DNA of 14,574 nt from DTKY01 sp037440765 (GTDB taxonomy: Bacteria; Acidobacteriota; Terriglobia; Bryobacterales; Bryobacteraceae), in the NCBI GenBank assembly GCA_037440765.1, contig JBBITL010000095.1, positions 1 through 14,574 on the forward strand. Direction: 5' to 3'. The notes under the pieces are model-generated. The model was not told the origin of the DNA. It worked only from the letters and a program-made list of their open reading frames with translations, and did not search any database. Below are positions 1 through 7,281 of the stretch, piece after piece (within the stretch, counting starts at the first letter, position 1; each line of letters begins with the position of its first letter). The translations under genes were made by a program, and so were the position numbers.

Positions 1-1
1 C

Positions 2-865
2 AAGGGACAGGACTGGGGCTTCCCGCCGCCGAATCCTGAACGGCACCACGAGGACGGCTATCGCCTGTTCGCCGAGTCCATTCGTCACAGCCTGCGGCAC
101 GGGGGCGCGCTCAGGATCGACCACGTGATGCGCTTCTTCCGCCTCTTCTCGATCCCCGACGGGATGCAGGCCGCCGAAGGCTCCTACGTCCGGGCCGATC
201 ATGAAGACCTGGTGCGCCTCCTGGCGCTGGAGAGCGTGCGGAACAAGGCGCTGATCGTGGGGGAAGACCTGGGAACCGTGGCTCTGGAGATCCGCGAGGT
301 GCTGAAGCGCTTCAGGATTCTGAGTTACCGGCTTCTGTATTTCGAGCGGGAGCGTGGAGGCGGCTTCATCCCGCCCGCGTCCTATCCCTCGCAGGCGCTG
401 GTGTCCTCCACCACTCACGACCTGCCCACCCTGGCGGGTTTCTGGCAGAACCGGGATATCGAGGCCCGGCGCAGCGCCGGTCTGATCTCCACCGAGGAGG
501 ACTTCCGCGCGCAGTTGGCCGCCAGGGCCGTGGACAAGCAGGCGATCCTGGACGCGTTCTTCAGAGAGGGCCTGCTGCCGGACTGGTGTCCGCGCTCCGC
601 CGCCGAAATCCCGGAGCTGACCGGCGAGTTGCACAACGCGGCCATCGGCCTCCTGGCGCGCACGCCCTCCATGCTGCTGCTGGTCAACCAGGAGGACCTC
701 ACCAAGGAGACCGAGCAGCAGAACCTGCCAGGCACCACCTCGCAGTACCCCAACTGGCGCCGCAAGATGCGCTTCTCCATAGAGGAACTGGGCAGCCTGC
801 CCCAGGCGCGCGACTTCGCGGGCATGTTCCGCCACTGGCTCGACAAGACCGGCCGGCGGGAGTAG
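2..865 (+). CDS. malQ: 4-alpha-glucanotransferase (amylomaltase), C-terminal part
   Basis: GH77 amylomaltase, which transfers alpha-1,4-glucan segments between maltodextrins or glycogen chains in the cytoplasm. The gene enters from the left edge in frame 2, so the N-terminal ~40% is missing; 287 residues remain of about 500. The reading frame is open from base 2 with typical MalQ text (QDWGFPP near the edge). All three active-site carboxylates of the family are visible: the nucleophile Asp in RIDHV (nt 119-121), the acid/base Glu in GEDLG (nt 263-265) and the third Asp in TTHDLPT (nt 419-421). It ends at TAG 863-865. The next + strand gene follows after about 40 nt and has its own promoter-like -10 sequence, so co-transcription is not assured. 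The family call is firm; only the start lies outside the window. Confidence 0.96.
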   Translation, partial: KGQDWGFPPPNPERHHEDGYRLFAESIRHSLRHGGALRIDHVMRFFRLFSIPDGMQAAEGSYVRADHEDLVRLLALESVRNKALIVGEDLGTVALEIREVLKRFRILSYRLLYFERERGGGFIPPASYPSQALVSSTTHDLPTLAGFWQNRDIEARRSAGLISTEEDFRAQLAARAVDKQAILDAFFREGLLPDWCPRSAAEIPELTGELHNAAIGLLARTPSMLLLVNQEDLTKETEQQNLPGTTSQYPNWRRKMRFSIEELGSLPQARDFAGMFRHWLDKTGRRE

Positions 866-885
866 CCTGCCTCCAGGCCGCCTGC

Positions 886-891
886 TAAAAT
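886..891 (+). promoter_or_regulatory. possible -10 promoter element (TAAAAT)
   Basis: TAAAAT lies in otherwise GC-rich DNA directly in front of the secreted NTF2-like gene. Initiation about 7 nt downstream would fall near 898, leaving an almost leaderless mRNA that begins just before ATG 906. No convincing -35 hexamer is visible at 16-18 bp spacing, so this rests on the -10 match alone. TAGAAT sequences on the minus strand sit similarly in front of two other genes here. Confidence 0.3.
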
Positions 892-905
892 CAGTGTCGG
901 GACCG

Positions 906-1733
906 ATGGTGCACCGAGGATTGATCGTCTGCCTGATAGCGTCAGCCGCGCTGGCGCAGGACCCGGCCGAGCTGTTCCAGAAGGCCCCCCCCCACATCGA
1001 CGATGCACTGCGCGCCCGTGTCACCCAGTTTTACCAGTTGCACGTGGAGGGCAAATTCCGCGCGGCCGACGCGCTGGTGGCCGAGGACAGCAAGGATGTT
1101 TTCTTCGGAATGGAAAAGCCCCGCTGCCGCGAATTCGCCCTGGGCAATGTCAAGTACTCGGACGGCTTCACCCGGGCCCAGGTCATGATCTCCTGCGACA
1201 CCGAGATGACCATGGTCATGGTGGGCCGGATACCCGTCAAGCGCCCGCTCTCCAGCAAGTGGAAGGTGGTTGACGGACAGTGGTTTTGGTATGTGGACCC
1301 GCCCGCCCCGGCCGGGGACATCGTGACGCCGTTCGGCGTGAGCAAACCTCAGGAGTCGGGACGCTCCGCCGCCTCGCAGGGCCTGGGCGGGGTGTTCGTC
1401 AACATGACCACGGTCACCAGCGGAGTGAAAGCCGACAAGACCCAAGTCGTTTTCGATCCGGGTTTGCCAGCCACGGCCGAAGTGACGCTCACCAACGAGT
1501 TGCCCGGCAGCGTCGAGCTGACGCTGGAGAGCCGGGAAACCAAGGGTCTGACTTTCAAGCTCGACCGTGCGGCCCTCCAGCGCGGCGAGCGCGCCCTGCT
1601 CTCCATCCGCTACGAGCCTGTCGAAGGGTACGTGCCAAAGGCGGCCGCCGTTCAGGTCGTCGTCTCCCCCACCGACCAGGCCATCCCCGTCTCGGTAGGG
1701 TTCACCTCCGGCGGCGCGAGCCGCCCGAATTGA
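906..1733 (+). CDS. secreted NTF2-like protein with C-terminal Ig-like domain, function unknown
   Basis: A 275-aa exported protein of unknown role. Residues 1-17 (VHRG, then a hydrophobic run ending in ALA before QDP) look like a signal peptide cleaved by signal peptidase I. Residues ~27-125 resemble an NTF2/SnoaL-like alpha+beta fold: a helix with FYQLHVEGKFRAADALVAEDS, then strands ending in WKVVDGQWFWYVDP. Residues ~160-268 read as a beta-rich Ig/ASH-like domain with VVFDP, VTLTNELPGSVELTLES and a final IPVSVGF strand. The frame also allows GTG at 894. I prefer ATG 906 because GTG 894 lies only 3 nt after a -10-like TAAAAT and adds residues ahead of the signal peptide. GTG 909 is a further option. 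No strong Shine-Dalgarno precedes any of them. The domain reading is by eye and the molecular function is unknown. Confidence 0.8.
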   Translation: MVHRGLIVCLIASAALAQDPAELFQKAPPHIDDALRARVTQFYQLHVEGKFRAADALVAEDSKDVFFGMEKPRCREFALGNVKYSDGFTRAQVMISCDTEMTMVMVGRIPVKRPLSSKWKVVDGQWFWYVDPPAPAGDIVTPFGVSKPQESGRSAASQGLGGVFVNMTTVTSGVKADKTQVVFDPGLPATAEVTLTNELPGSVELTLESRETKGLTFKLDRAALQRGERALLSIRYEPVEGYVPKAAAVQVVVSPTDQAIPVSVGFTSGGASRPN

Positions 1734-1787
1734 GCCGCGGGGACTGGCCATCAGATTGCTCCCATCCGGCGGGAGGGAGAGTCAGAC

Positions 1788-2375
1788 ATGACATTCGGCG
1801 TGAATTCCGTCATCGCGGCAAACCTGCTCGAGGCCCAAAGAACCTCGCCACAGGCCGGCCCCGCTTCGGACTCGTTTTCCCAGCAACTGCTTACGATGCT
1901 TCAGAGTTCGCTGGACAGACTGGGCGTGGGATCCGCCAGCGTTCAACTTGTTCCGGCTGACGCCAGAAGTTCGTCACCGCGGCAGTTTCTCGTCACTATC
2001 GCCGGGACGAAGGCCTCGGCGGCGCCTTCCGAACCTCCGCCGTTTGAGATGATGTACGAGAATCACCCCGGGTTCAACCCTCGGCTGTTCGCCAGCCGGG
2101 AGATGGCGAACTGGCTGGCCGAGCGCCTGGGCGGCGAGGTGGGCACGTTCCAGTGGCAATGGTCGCCCGAGGTGCAGCAGCCGCCGGCCGGCTATACCGT
2201 GCGCTTCGGCGACAAGGAGATCAACGCAGGCTGCCTGGCGCTCTACTTCGAACAGGGGCGCTTCATGGGAAGCGACCGGGAGGCCGCGCTGGCGCTGTTC
2301 AGGGACGGGGTGGTCAACGACTACGTCAGGCAGCACAGGCCGGAGTTGATCGAGGAATTCGGCCTGCCCGCCTGA
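1788..2375 (+). CDS. hypothetical protein, 195 aa
   Basis: I do not recognise this protein. It starts at ATG 1788 with a GGAGGGAG Shine-Dalgarno at 1772-1779, and the end-to-end codon pattern is that of a real gene. The first ~80 residues are low in hydrophobic blocks and rich in Ser, Ala and Gln, with an amphipathic segment (SFSQQLLTMLQSSLDRLG) and no clear signal peptide or membrane helix. The C-terminal ~115 residues look folded: FASREMANWLAERLGG, then FQWQWSPEV, YTVRFGDKEINAGCLALYF and a final helical part ending IEEFGLPA. It follows the NTF2-like gene after 54 nt on the same strand and may share its transcript. It ends 16 nt before the convergent minus-strand gene. Probably cytoplasmic; no function is assigned. 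Confidence 0.75.
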   Translation: MTFGVNSVIAANLLEAQRTSPQAGPASDSFSQQLLTMLQSSLDRLGVGSASVQLVPADARSSSPRQFLVTIAGTKASAAPSEPPPFEMMYENHPGFNPRLFASREMANWLAERLGGEVGTFQWQWSPEVQQPPAGYTVRFGDKEINAGCLALYFEQGRFMGSDREAALALFRDGVVNDYVRQHRPELIEEFGLPA

Positions 2376-2380
2376 CGGCA

Positions 2381-2390
2381 GCCGGCCGGC
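2381..2390. repeat. 10-bp palindrome between convergent genes
   Basis: GCCGGCCGGC is a perfect palindrome in the 16-nt gap between the two convergent genes. It might contribute to transcription termination in both directions, but it has no loop room and no T-tract, so it is not a standard intrinsic terminator. In DNA this GC-rich it could be chance. Confidence 0.3.
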
Positions 2391-2391
2391 G

Positions 2392-2907
2392 CTACTCCAC
2401 GCCGAGCTTCTTCGCTATCTTAACCAGCAGGGCGCGGTCCTTCTCGCCGAAACCTGCTTCCAGCTCGGGGAAGAAGTCCTTGTTCCTGACCATGATGATC
2501 CCGGCGAAGTCGCGGTACAGTTCCTCATTCGGCTCCAGCGGCCGCATCGGCACGGGCACTTCCGGAACATCGGCGCCGGCTACGTTGGTCATGCCCAGGC
2601 CAGTGGGCGGGATGTTCACAGTGGCGGCTTCTTCGCGGTCCAGCACGAGCGCGTCCAACTGAGGCCGGCCCTGACTGTCGAACAGCGGCCTGTCGGTGTC
2701 AGGGCTGGTCGCCAGTGCGCGTTCGTAAACGATCCGGCGCGAGGCGCTCTTCCTTGCGCCCGGGTCAAACCAGGTCTTCGGCTGGCGGTGCGGGTTCCAG
2801 GCCGGCGGCTCCTGGCCGGTTGCTTTCTGGAAGTCCTCCCGGGTCCCGTAGGTCGGAAACAGATACAGATTCGTGATGCTGTACTTCGGATAGGGTAGTG
2901 CGGGCAA
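2392..2907 (-). CDS. hypothetical protein, 171 aa, TTG start
   Basis: An unrecognised soluble protein without signal peptide or membrane segment. The N-terminus (PALPYPKYSITNLYLFPTYG) is rich in Pro and Tyr. It is followed by TREDFQKATGQEPPAW and a basic stretch, a middle region with VLDREEAATVNIPP, a run of Pro-Val (VPEVPVPMRPLEP) and a C-terminal helical end (EKDRALLVKIAKKLGVE). Translation very likely begins at TTG 2907 because GGAGGA sits 7 nt upstream. It is the last gene of the minus-strand block, about 90 nt after the Ldh_2 gene, and converges with the 195-aa gene. Coding status is well supported by the Shine-Dalgarno and the composition; no function can be stated. Confidence 0.72.
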   Translation of the reverse strand: MPALPYPKYSITNLYLFPTYGTREDFQKATGQEPPAWNPHRQPKTWFDPGARKSASRRIVYERALATSPDTDRPLFDSQGRPQLDALVLDREEAATVNIPPTGLGMTNVAGADVPEVPVPMRPLEPNEELYRDFAGIIMVRNKDFFPELEAGFGEKDRALLVKIAKKLGVE

Positions 2908-2914
2908 TGCGGTT

Positions 2915-2920
2915 TCCTCC
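2915..2920 (-). promoter_or_regulatory. Shine-Dalgarno (GGAGGA) fixing a TTG start
   Basis: On the minus strand GGAGGA is followed by 7 nt and then TTG at 2907. It is the strongest ribosome-binding site near this gene and supports TTG as the true initiation codon; no competing in-frame ATG lies close by. Confidence 0.7.
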
Positions 2921-2999
2921 GCTCTCAGCCTATTTGGCGGAGCCCCGGGCGGCCACCTTCACTTCCCGCCATGTCATTGCAGGCGCGGGGGAAAGATCC

Positions 3000-4067
3000 T
3001 CAGCCCTCGCGTGACCGCGGCGGCGCAACCTTCAGGCGCTCGGCCTCGGCCACAAGCCTCGCCCAGGTGCCCGCCGGCACCGGAATGCCATGGCGCGCCC
3101 GGGACTCCTCGGCGCGCCACTCCGGGTCTCCGGCCACCAGAACCTCGTCGTAACCCGAGGCGGGCTTGGAAGATTTCATCTGCTCCACCAGCCGGCGCAT
3201 CCTGTGCTGGAACTCGCCGACGGCGAGGTAGCGGGAAACGTCCACCGCCAGGAACATCTGGCTGGTCCTGGCGTTGCCCGCGCTCCGTATGCCTCCCACC
3301 TCGACGCTCATGGCCCCGCCGCTGACGACCCCGCACAGGATCTCCATCATCATTGCCAGCCCGTAGCCTTTGTAGCCTCCGAGCGGCATCAGCATGCCGC
3401 CTTCGTAGGCCGCCCTGGTATCGGTGGTGGGGGCGCCCGAGGAATCCAGCGCCCAGCCCGGCGGAATGGAAGGCTCCCTGTTGAGGTATGCCTGGAATAC
3501 CTTGCCCGCCGCCACGGTGGTGGTGGCCATGTCCAGCAGCCACGGCCGGCCGCCGTCGCCGGGCACGGACATGCAGATGGGATTCGTCCCCAGCCTGCCC
3601 TCCCTGCCCTGCCACGGCGGGACGATGGCGGAGGAGTTGCAGCCCACCAGGCCGAGGCACCCCGCCCCGGAAATACGCAGAGCCCAGTACGCGGCGGCGC
3701 CGAAATGATTGGAGTCGCGCGCCACCACCATCGCCAGACCGTGCTCCTGGGCCAGCCGCACCGCGTGGGCCGAGCAGGCATCGGACACCACCTGGCCCAG
3801 GCCGTTCTCTCCGTCGTACAGAAGGCAGCCGCCGCTTTCGCTTATGACGCGGCCTTCGGCCAGCGGGTCGATTTCACCCTTCTCGATGCGCCCCAGGTAA
3901 AACGTAAGAAGCTGCACGCCGTGGGTATCCACGGCACGCAGGTTCGCGGCCACGAGCGAGCCGGCCACCAGGGCGGCGTTGGCCGCGGGCACGCCAACCG
4001 CCGCCAGGAGCTCCCCGGAAAACCGCCTCAGATCGCCGGGGGAGAACCGCAGGGCTGGCTCAGGCAT
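3000..4067 (-). CDS. Ldh_2 family (malate/L-sulfolactate/ureidoglycolate-type) NAD(P)-dependent oxidoreductase
   Basis: A cytoplasmic 2-hydroxyacid-type dehydrogenase of the type-2 malate/lactate dehydrogenase family, unrelated to classical Rossmann-fold LDH. The 355 aa match the usual family length. Visible family motifs are R-x-VDTHGV at residues 45-51, SNHFG at 119-123, GTNP at 160-163, DMATTTVAAGK at 179-189 and GGYKGYGLAMMMEIL at 230-244, which form the nucleotide and substrate sites. Members oxidise or reduce malate, sulfolactate, ureidoglycolate, dehydro-sugar acids or delta1-piperideine-2-carboxylate, so the substrate cannot be told from sequence alone. It starts at ATG 4067 with only a weak ribosome-binding site, 32 nt after the PH-domain gene, and no dedicated pathway gene is adjacent. 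Confidence 0.92.
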   Translation of the reverse strand: MPEPALRFSPGDLRRFSGELLAAVGVPAANAALVAGSLVAANLRAVDTHGVQLLTFYLGRIEKGEIDPLAEGRVISESGGCLLYDGENGLGQVVSDACSAHAVRLAQEHGLAMVVARDSNHFGAAAYWALRISGAGCLGLVGCNSSAIVPPWQGREGRLGTNPICMSVPGDGGRPWLLDMATTTVAAGKVFQAYLNREPSIPPGWALDSSGAPTTDTRAAYEGGMLMPLGGYKGYGLAMMMEILCGVVSGGAMSVEVGGIRSAGNARTSQMFLAVDVSRYLAVGEFQHRMRRLVEQMKSSKPASGYDEVLVAGDPEWRAEESRARHGIPVPAGTWARLVAEAERLKVAPPRSREG

Positions 4068-4099
4068 TTGTTCGCGCCGGATGTCCGCTCCGGCGGGGC

Positions 4100-4588
4100 T
4101 CAGGGGCGGCCCCGGGCGGCCCTCCGCTCTCCCGTCTCGGGACGGGCCGCGCGAAGAATGTGATCCGTCACCGCGTCCGGGAAGTCCACGTTGCGTATGG
4201 TCAGGTGGCTGGTCTCGCCGGCAGTTTCCACCGAGACGTCCCCGGTTCGCAGCAGGCGCTGCGCCAGGGTCTGATCCACCCGCACGTTCTGCACCTTGGA
4301 GACCTGGATGGTGCGCTTGGAGCGGGTGAAGATCCCCGTCTCGTACCGCAGCTTGTCGTCCACGAGGGTTAGTCGGGTGAAGCGGCGCCGCAGATCATAT
4401 CTCAACGGCCAGAGCAGCAGCAACGACGGGATGACCAGCACCCAGCCGCTGAGTTTCTGCATGTCCTGACTGTTGGTGTAGGCGAGGACGGACAGGAAGA
4501 GCACGAGGAAGGCCGCCGTGTAACCTGCGCGGATCAGTTTCATGCTGGGTCTGACGACGAGATGGACGGTTTCCTGATCCTGTTTCAT
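4100..4588 (-). CDS. bacterial PH-domain (bPH_2/YdbS-like) membrane protein
   Basis: A 162-aa membrane-anchored protein. Two hydrophobic helices (residues ~20-37 and ~46-63) are followed by a bacterial pleckstrin-homology domain (~68-147). The domain has the typical run TRLTLVDDKLRYETGIF, then a basic patch, IQVSKVQNVRVDQTLAQRLLRTGDVSVET and IRNVDFPDAV. The PH domain should face the cytosol. The family is common and its biochemical role is poorly known. A longer open frame reaches up to 4798, but I chose ATG 4588 because the extra 70 residues have non-coding-like composition, and ATG 4588 overlaps the upstream gene's TGA as ATGA. That overlap indicates translational coupling with the 146-aa protein. 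Confidence 0.88.
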   Translation of the reverse strand: MKQDQETVHLVVRPSMKLIRAGYTAAFLVLFLSVLAYTNSQDMQKLSGWVLVIPSLLLLWPLRYDLRRRFTRLTLVDDKLRYETGIFTRSKRTIQVSKVQNVRVDQTLAQRLLRTGDVSVETAGETSHLTIRNVDFPDAVTDHILRAARPETGERRAARGRP

Positions 4589-5025
4589 GCGGTCCTCGTG
4601 GCAGTGAGCGCTCCCGCCGTCTCCTGCGCGAAGACGTAGAAGCCGAACAGCGGCGCGGGCGCCCCTCGACCCCAGCGGCTGACCCTCCATTCGGCGCGCA
4701 GGAATGCCACTTCGGGGTGGGCCCTCAGGTCCAGTTCGATCTGATATGTCCCGCAGTAGAACTTCTGCGGGAAAGAGACCAGCGGCTTGGCGCCCCATGC
4801 CGAGCCGTCCGGAGAGCCCCAGACGGACAGTTCCAGGCTCTCCTGTTCGATGATCCGCGTGATGCCGAGTGTCAGCAGCAGCGGCCTGCCCTGCGCGGGG
4901 CCCAGAGCCGCACCCGCACCGACCCCGTCCTCCCGGACAATGGCCTCCTCGACTAAGAATGCGGGCAGCACGCAGCCTCCGGCGGGGCGTCCCGGCTGAG
5001 ACCCCCGCAGGCTCAAGAATCGCAC
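4585..5025 (-). CDS. hypothetical protein, 146 aa, coupled to PH-domain gene
   Basis: Not recognised. The region from about residue 45 looks like a compact beta-sandwich: LLLTLGITRIIEQESLELSV, WGSPDGSAWG, FYCGTYQIELDL, VAFLRAEWRVSRWG and a final FGFYVFAQE strand. This suggests a ligand-binding or structural domain. No signal peptide or membrane segment is evident. GTG 5025 is the 5'-most start and lies 16 nt after the TonB receptor stop; a weak GCGGGA precedes it, and GTG codons further in are possible. Its TGA overlaps the ATG of the PH-domain gene (ATGA), so the two are translated together and may act together. Position suggests the same operon as the receptor, which does not by itself prove a shared role. 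Confidence 0.72.
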   Translation of the reverse strand: MRFLSLRGSQPGRPAGGCVLPAFLVEEAIVREDGVGAGAALGPAQGRPLLLTLGITRIIEQESLELSVWGSPDGSAWGAKPLVSFPQKFYCGTYQIELDLRAHPEVAFLRAEWRVSRWGRGAPAPLFGFYVFAQETAGALTATRTA

Positions 5026-5041
5026 ATTCCCGCTAATAATG

Positions 5042-7240
5042 CTAGAAGAACCGGACGGTGTAGGCGAACCGCACGCCGCGCCCCATCTCGGGGGCGAATT
5101 GCCTGATGAGCGAAGAGTGGTTGCGGTAGAGCCGGTCGGCGGCGTTGTATACGCTCACCGAGAAGATTTGCAGCGCGTGCTTCCTGGTGAGGGTATAGTC
5201 TGCCGCGAGATTCAGCGTCGCATAGCCCGGAGTCCGCGCCTCGTTCACGTAGACCCGGCTCTGATCGGCGGCCATCACCAGCTCCGGCTTGAGGCCCCAG
5301 TTGCCCCGGCGGACTTGCAGCCCCACCCTGCCGCGTAGCGGAGGAATGCGCGGCAATGGAGTGCCCGTCTCCCTCAACTGCGCCTGCACGGCGTCAATGC
5401 CGAGGTTCAGCCATAACTCGGGCCGGATTTCTGCGTGCAGGAGCGCCTCGCCTCCCAGATAGCGGCTGTCGGCCTGGCGGTAGCCCGCTACCACCAGACC
5501 CTCTTCATACTCGTCCGTGGGCGCCAGATGCACGTAGTTACCCAGGTGGTAATAGAAAAGACTGACCTCGGCGTGAAGGCGCAAAGCCCTGTGCCTCAGC
5601 CCCGCCTCCAGGCCGTTGGCCCGCTCCCGCCCCAGGTTCGGGTCCCCGATTTCGAAGGCCAGGTTGCCGTGGTGGGGCCCGTAATTGTACAGCTCCTCGA
5701 TGGCCGGCGCCCGGTAGGAATTACTGTAGGACGCGACGAAGGCTCCGTCCCGCCAGAGCGGCGTGTTGAGTCCCGCCGAGCCGGAAAAACCCGTAAAGGC
5801 GCGGCTGGGCCGGCCGGCAGGGCTGTACCGGTTGGTCTCAACCCGTCCGCCCAGTTGCAGGCGAACGCGCTCCAGCGGGATTTCCTCCAGCCCGAACAGA
5901 GCGAAGCTGGTCTGCGTGACCGGCGGCGTGACCTGCTCCTCCCCCCGCACCTTGTACGACCGGTACAGTCCATTCACCCCGAAGCTCCCGAGCAACCGCC
6001 GGCGGGGGCGCTGGGTGAACATGGCGCGGTAGGAATACTGACGGTTGAAAAATTCGGTGCCGACCGCCCCCCCTGCCAATTCCTGGTGATGCCAGTCGCT
6101 GACGTCCAGATCCCCGGTGATATTCTCAACAACTGCATTGCCGCTGGTGACTCCTCCCGTCAGCCGTACGTTCTGCCGCCGCCATTTCAGCTCGACGGGC
6201 TCCTCACCGTGCTCCCGGTGATGCGGGTCCAGCGGGATCCCGTAGAGCCCATCCTGTACGCCATAGTTGAGCCGGAAAAAGCCCGCGTCGGAGTACCTGC
6301 CCGCGCCGGCCGTGGCATTCCTGATCCCGGTGGCCGAATTCGCCACTGTGCCGAGCGGCGTCGAGTAGTCGCCGCTGCGCGTGCCGCCGCCGCTCGCCAG
6401 CAGGAGCCAATTGCCGGCTCCTACCTCCAGACCGCCGCTGGCTCCACCTGATCCGTTGTTGGTCCCGCCCAGGCCGGCAAGAAAGCCTCTGACTCCCTCA
6501 TGGGGGTGCTGGTGCTCCTGGTGATGGTCGGTGATCACGTTCACCACTCCGCCGATCGCGTTGGTGCCGTAGAGCAGCGTCGCCGGCCCGCGCACGACCT
6601 CGATCCGCTCCACCGTGCCGACGTTGACCGGTTCGCCGTGGTCCCCGGATTGCGACGACAGCGTCCCGGACGGCATGCCGTCCTGAAGGATGAGCACCCT
6701 GTCGCCGTCGAATCCGCGGATGATGGGGCGGCTTGTTCCTGGCCCTAAACTGCGCTTGGTTACCCCGAGTTCGCCCTCCAGCACCTCGCCGAGCGAAGCG
6801 GCCGCCCTGGGCGCCAGGTCGATCACCTCGAGTGACGTAACCGGCTGGAACGTCTCCAGGGGCAACTGCGGTCTGCCAGCCGCCGTCACAGTGACTTCTT
6901 CGTGAATCGGCGCCAGGACCAGCGCGAAGTCCACCGTAGCCACGCCGCCCGCCGTCACTTCGACTCCACGCCTGGCGTCCGCCAGCGGGTGCATGTGCGC
7001 CATGACCTCGTACTTGCCGGGCGGCACCCCCGTGATCTGGTAGGAGCCGTCCGGCCCCGTCTCCGCTTTGCGGCCCAACTGCGACACCAGGACACTCGCC
7101 CGGCGGAGGGGATCCCCGGTCGCCTGTAACGTCACCTTCCCTTGGATCGAGCCCGAAGCCTGGGCTGGGGCTCTCGCCGGGAGGCCCGCGTGAGCGAACA
7201 CCAACCCAATGAAGACAACAAGACGCAAGTAATTCCTCAT
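5042..7240 (-). CDS. TonB-dependent outer-membrane receptor, zinc-type (ZnuD-like)
   Basis: A 732-aa outer-membrane active transporter. In order: signal peptide (~1-27), carboxypeptidase-regulatory-like domain (~31-110, with GSYQITGVPPGKYEVMAH), a TonB-box-like EEVTVTA at 114-120, a plug (~135-237, with RPIIRGFDGDRVLILQDGMP, ERIEVVRGPATLLYG and NAIGGVVNVI) and a beta-barrel ending in aromatic F732. Metal specificity is suggested by His clusters: DHHQEHQHPHE at 238-248, DPHHREHGEE at 338-347, DWHHQE at 382-387 and GPHHG at 521-525. The strand text around 509-550 (SYRAPAIEELYNYGPHHG, then FEIGDPNLGRERANGLE) follows the ZnuD-type receptor pattern. AGGAG lies 6 nt before ATG 7240. The small His/Cys gene precedes it by 41 nt. 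Zinc is the most likely substrate, but copper or nickel cannot be excluded. No Zur/Fur box is visible. Confidence 0.93.
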   Translation of the reverse strand: MRNYLRLVVFIGLVFAHAGLPARAPAQASGSIQGKVTLQATGDPLRRASVLVSQLGRKAETGPDGSYQITGVPPGKYEVMAHMHPLADARRGVEVTAGGVATVDFALVLAPIHEEVTVTAAGRPQLPLETFQPVTSLEVIDLAPRAAASLGEVLEGELGVTKRSLGPGTSRPIIRGFDGDRVLILQDGMPSGTLSSQSGDHGEPVNVGTVERIEVVRGPATLLYGTNAIGGVVNVITDHHQEHQHPHEGVRGFLAGLGGTNNGSGGASGGLEVGAGNWLLLASGGGTRSGDYSTPLGTVANSATGIRNATAGAGRYSDAGFFRLNYGVQDGLYGIPLDPHHREHGEEPVELKWRRQNVRLTGGVTSGNAVVENITGDLDVSDWHHQELAGGAVGTEFFNRQYSYRAMFTQRPRRRLLGSFGVNGLYRSYKVRGEEQVTPPVTQTSFALFGLEEIPLERVRLQLGGRVETNRYSPAGRPSRAFTGFSGSAGLNTPLWRDGAFVASYSNSYRAPAIEELYNYGPHHGNLAFEIGDPNLGRERANGLEAGLRHRALRLHAEVSLFYYHLGNYVHLAPTDEYEEGLVVAGYRQADSRYLGGEALLHAEIRPELWLNLGIDAVQAQLRETGTPLPRIPPLRGRVGLQVRRGNWGLKPELVMAADQSRVYVNEARTPGYATLNLAADYTLTRKHALQIFSVSVYNAADRLYRNHSSLIRQFAPEMGRGVRFAYTVRFF

Positions 7241-7281
7241 ACAATACTCCTCTCCTCTTCTCTTGCGGAAATCTGTGCTGC

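Noticed and set aside
942..1751. Minus-strand open frame (269 codons) opposite the NTF2-like gene
   Set aside because: His/Gly/Arg-rich shadow; the + strand frame has a signal peptide and ordered beta-strand pattern.
3090..4163. Long + strand open frame (357 codons) opposite the Ldh_2 gene
   Set aside because: No recognisable domain; it is the complement of a gene with all Ldh_2 family motifs.
4589..4798. N-terminal extension of the PH-domain frame up to 4798
   Set aside because: The 70 extra residues are Arg/Gly-rich, overlap the 146-aa gene out of frame and have no start signal; ATG 4588 sits in an ATGA overlap.
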